From positions 1-64,000 of the forward strand of contig NZ_LQZT01000012.1 of NCBI RefSeq assembly GCF_001703635.1: a stretch of 64,000 nt of DNA, written 5' to 3'. Shown one piece after another: positions 63,173 to 64,000 of the stretch (its first letter is position 1; each line of letters opens with the position of its first letter). The notes beneath the pieces were generated by a model. It saw only the letters and a program-made list of their open reading frames with translations, made no database searches and had not been told where the DNA came from. Made by a program: the position numbers and the translations under genes. The DNA is from Parahoeflea olei (lineage in GTDB: Bacteria; Pseudomonadota; Alphaproteobacteria; Rhizobiales; Rhizobiaceae).

Positions 63173-64000
63173 ATGATACGCGCATTGATGTTTCAGGGAA
63201 CCGGCTCGGACGTGGGCAAGACGGTGCTGGTGGCAGGCTTCTGCCGGCTCGCGGCCAATCACGGCCTCGCCGTGCGTCCGTTCAAGCCGCAGAACATGTC
63301 CAACAATGCAGCCGTTGCCGATGACGGCGGCGAGATCGGTCGGGCGCAATGGCTGCAGGCGCTCGCCTGCCGGGTGCCCGCGAGCGTGCACATGAACCCG
63401 GTGCTCCTGAAGCCTCAGTCGGAGACCGGCTCGCAGGTGGTGGTGCAGGGCAAGGTCAGGGGCCAGGCGCGCGGCCGCGACTACCAGAAGCTCAAGCCGG
63501 AACTGATGTCGGCGGTGATGGACAGTTTTGCCCGCGTGGGCGAAGGCGCCGACCTGGTGCTGGTCGAGGGTGCCGGCTCGCCGGCGGAAATCAATCTCAG
63601 GGCCGGCGACATCGCCAATATGGGCTTTGCGACACGGGCCGGCGTTCCGGTGGTGCTGGTGGGCGACATCGACCGTGGCGGCGTGATCGCCTCGGTGGTC
63701 GGCACCCACACGATCCTCCCCGAAGCCGACCGGGCGATGATCGCGGGCTATCTCATCAACAAGTTCCGCGGCGATGTCAGCCTGTTCGATGACGGCGTCT
63801 CGGCGATCAAGCGTTTTACCGGCTGGCCCTGCCTCGGCGTCGTGCCCTGGCTCAAGGCGGCAGCAAGGCTGCCGGCCGAGGATTCGGTGGCGCTCGAACG
63901 GCTCGTGCGCGGCGAGGCGCGGGCGCTCAAGATCGCGGTGCCGGTGCTGTCGCGGATCGCCAATTTCGACGATTTCGACCCGCTCAAGGCCGAGCCGGAA
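63173..64000 (+). CDS. cobQ: Cobyric acid synthase (partial, cut by window end)
   Basis: The first 276 residues of an expected ~490. [20 protein letters not shown] holds the P-loop; [25 protein letters not shown] and [20 protein letters not shown] are classical CobQ motifs. CobQ amidates adenosyl-cobyrinic acid a,c-diamide during cobalamin synthesis. Its position next to corrinoid methyltransferase genes fits a B12-demanding region. The glutaminase domain would lie beyond 64000. No cobalamin riboswitch is recognisable upstream. Confidence 0.95.
   Translation, partial: MIRALMFQGTGSDVGKTVLVAGFCRLAANHGLAVRPFKPQNMSNNAAVADDGGEIGRAQWLQALACRVPASVHMNPVLLKPQSETGSQVVVQGKVRGQARGRDYQKLKPELMSAVMDSFARVGEGADLVLVEGAGSPAEINLRAGDIANMGFATRAGVPVVLVGDIDRGGVIASVVGTHTILPEADRAMIAGYLINKFRGDVSLFDDGVSAIKRFTGWPCLGVVPWLKAAARLPAEDSVALERLVRGEARALKIAVPVLSRIANFDDFDPLKAEPE

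Noticed and set aside
62705..63709. A 334-codon minus-strand frame at the right edge
   Set aside because: It is antisense to the well-supported cobQ gene and has no domain.

Overview
The window is about 66% G+C and comes from an alphaproteobacterium, most likely of the Rhizobiales/Hyphomicrobiales. Support comes from the gene families present (GbdR, ExoD, DUF1194 and DUF1127-like proteins, a pyrrolysine-less MttB-family methyltransferase) and from the dense high-GC coding style. There are no phage genes and no CRISPR arrays.

Region 1 (1-3701) is foreign in character. An AT-rich island carries one large gene fusing a SIR2-like domain to a Ser/Thr-type protein kinase, a probable anti-phage effector, followed by about 1 kb of GC-rich DNA without a recognisable gene. 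Region 2 (3702-14097) is ordinary chromosome: small membrane and secreted proteins, a short flagellar rod-like protein, a DUF922 protein, a nuclease/phosphatase-fold enzyme, a NUDIX hydrolase, a PhzF protein, tRNA-Lys(CTT), a polytopic membrane protein and a DUF1611/DgcN protein.

Region 3 (14157-29641) is a catabolic block. An acyl-CoA ligase heads a livG-livH-VOC-livM-livK-livF transporter operon. It is followed by a TetR regulator, isovaleryl-CoA dehydrogenase and both subunits of methylcrotonyl-CoA carboxylase. Nearly identical TetR-type palindromes lie before the ligase and before tetR, so the two halves look like one regulon. The ivd-mcc part is interrupted by an AbrB/PIN module, a FitAB-like module and a DUF559 endonuclease cassette with terminal inverted repeats.

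Region 4 (29762-44685) holds a DUF924 protein, an MscS-type channel, a dimethylglycine/sarcosine-dehydrogenase-like flavoprotein, a BrnTA toxin-antitoxin pair, a DUF1194 protein, two tandem double-receiver proteins, a GbdR-like regulator, a LysR regulator and an MFS transporter.

Region 5 (44765-64000) is the most notable. It is a corrinoid- and folate-linked one-carbon system in what appears to be an aerobe: a pyrrolysine-less MttB-family methyltransferase, its B12-binding protein, a methyl-THF:corrinoid methyltransferase, a 2Fe-2S reductive activator, MetF plus a MetV-like partner, a homocysteine S-methyltransferase, an 8-Cys ferredoxin-like protein, a DUF1638 protein, a glycine-betaine-type ABC transporter and cobyric acid synthase (cut by the window end). 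With the GbdR-like regulator and the flavoprotein of region 4, this suggests import of glycine betaine or a related quaternary amine, transfer of its first methyl to cobalamin, and use of that methyl for THF or methionine. Two similar palindromes of SahR-like appearance precede the methyl-THF methyltransferase and the homocysteine methyltransferase.
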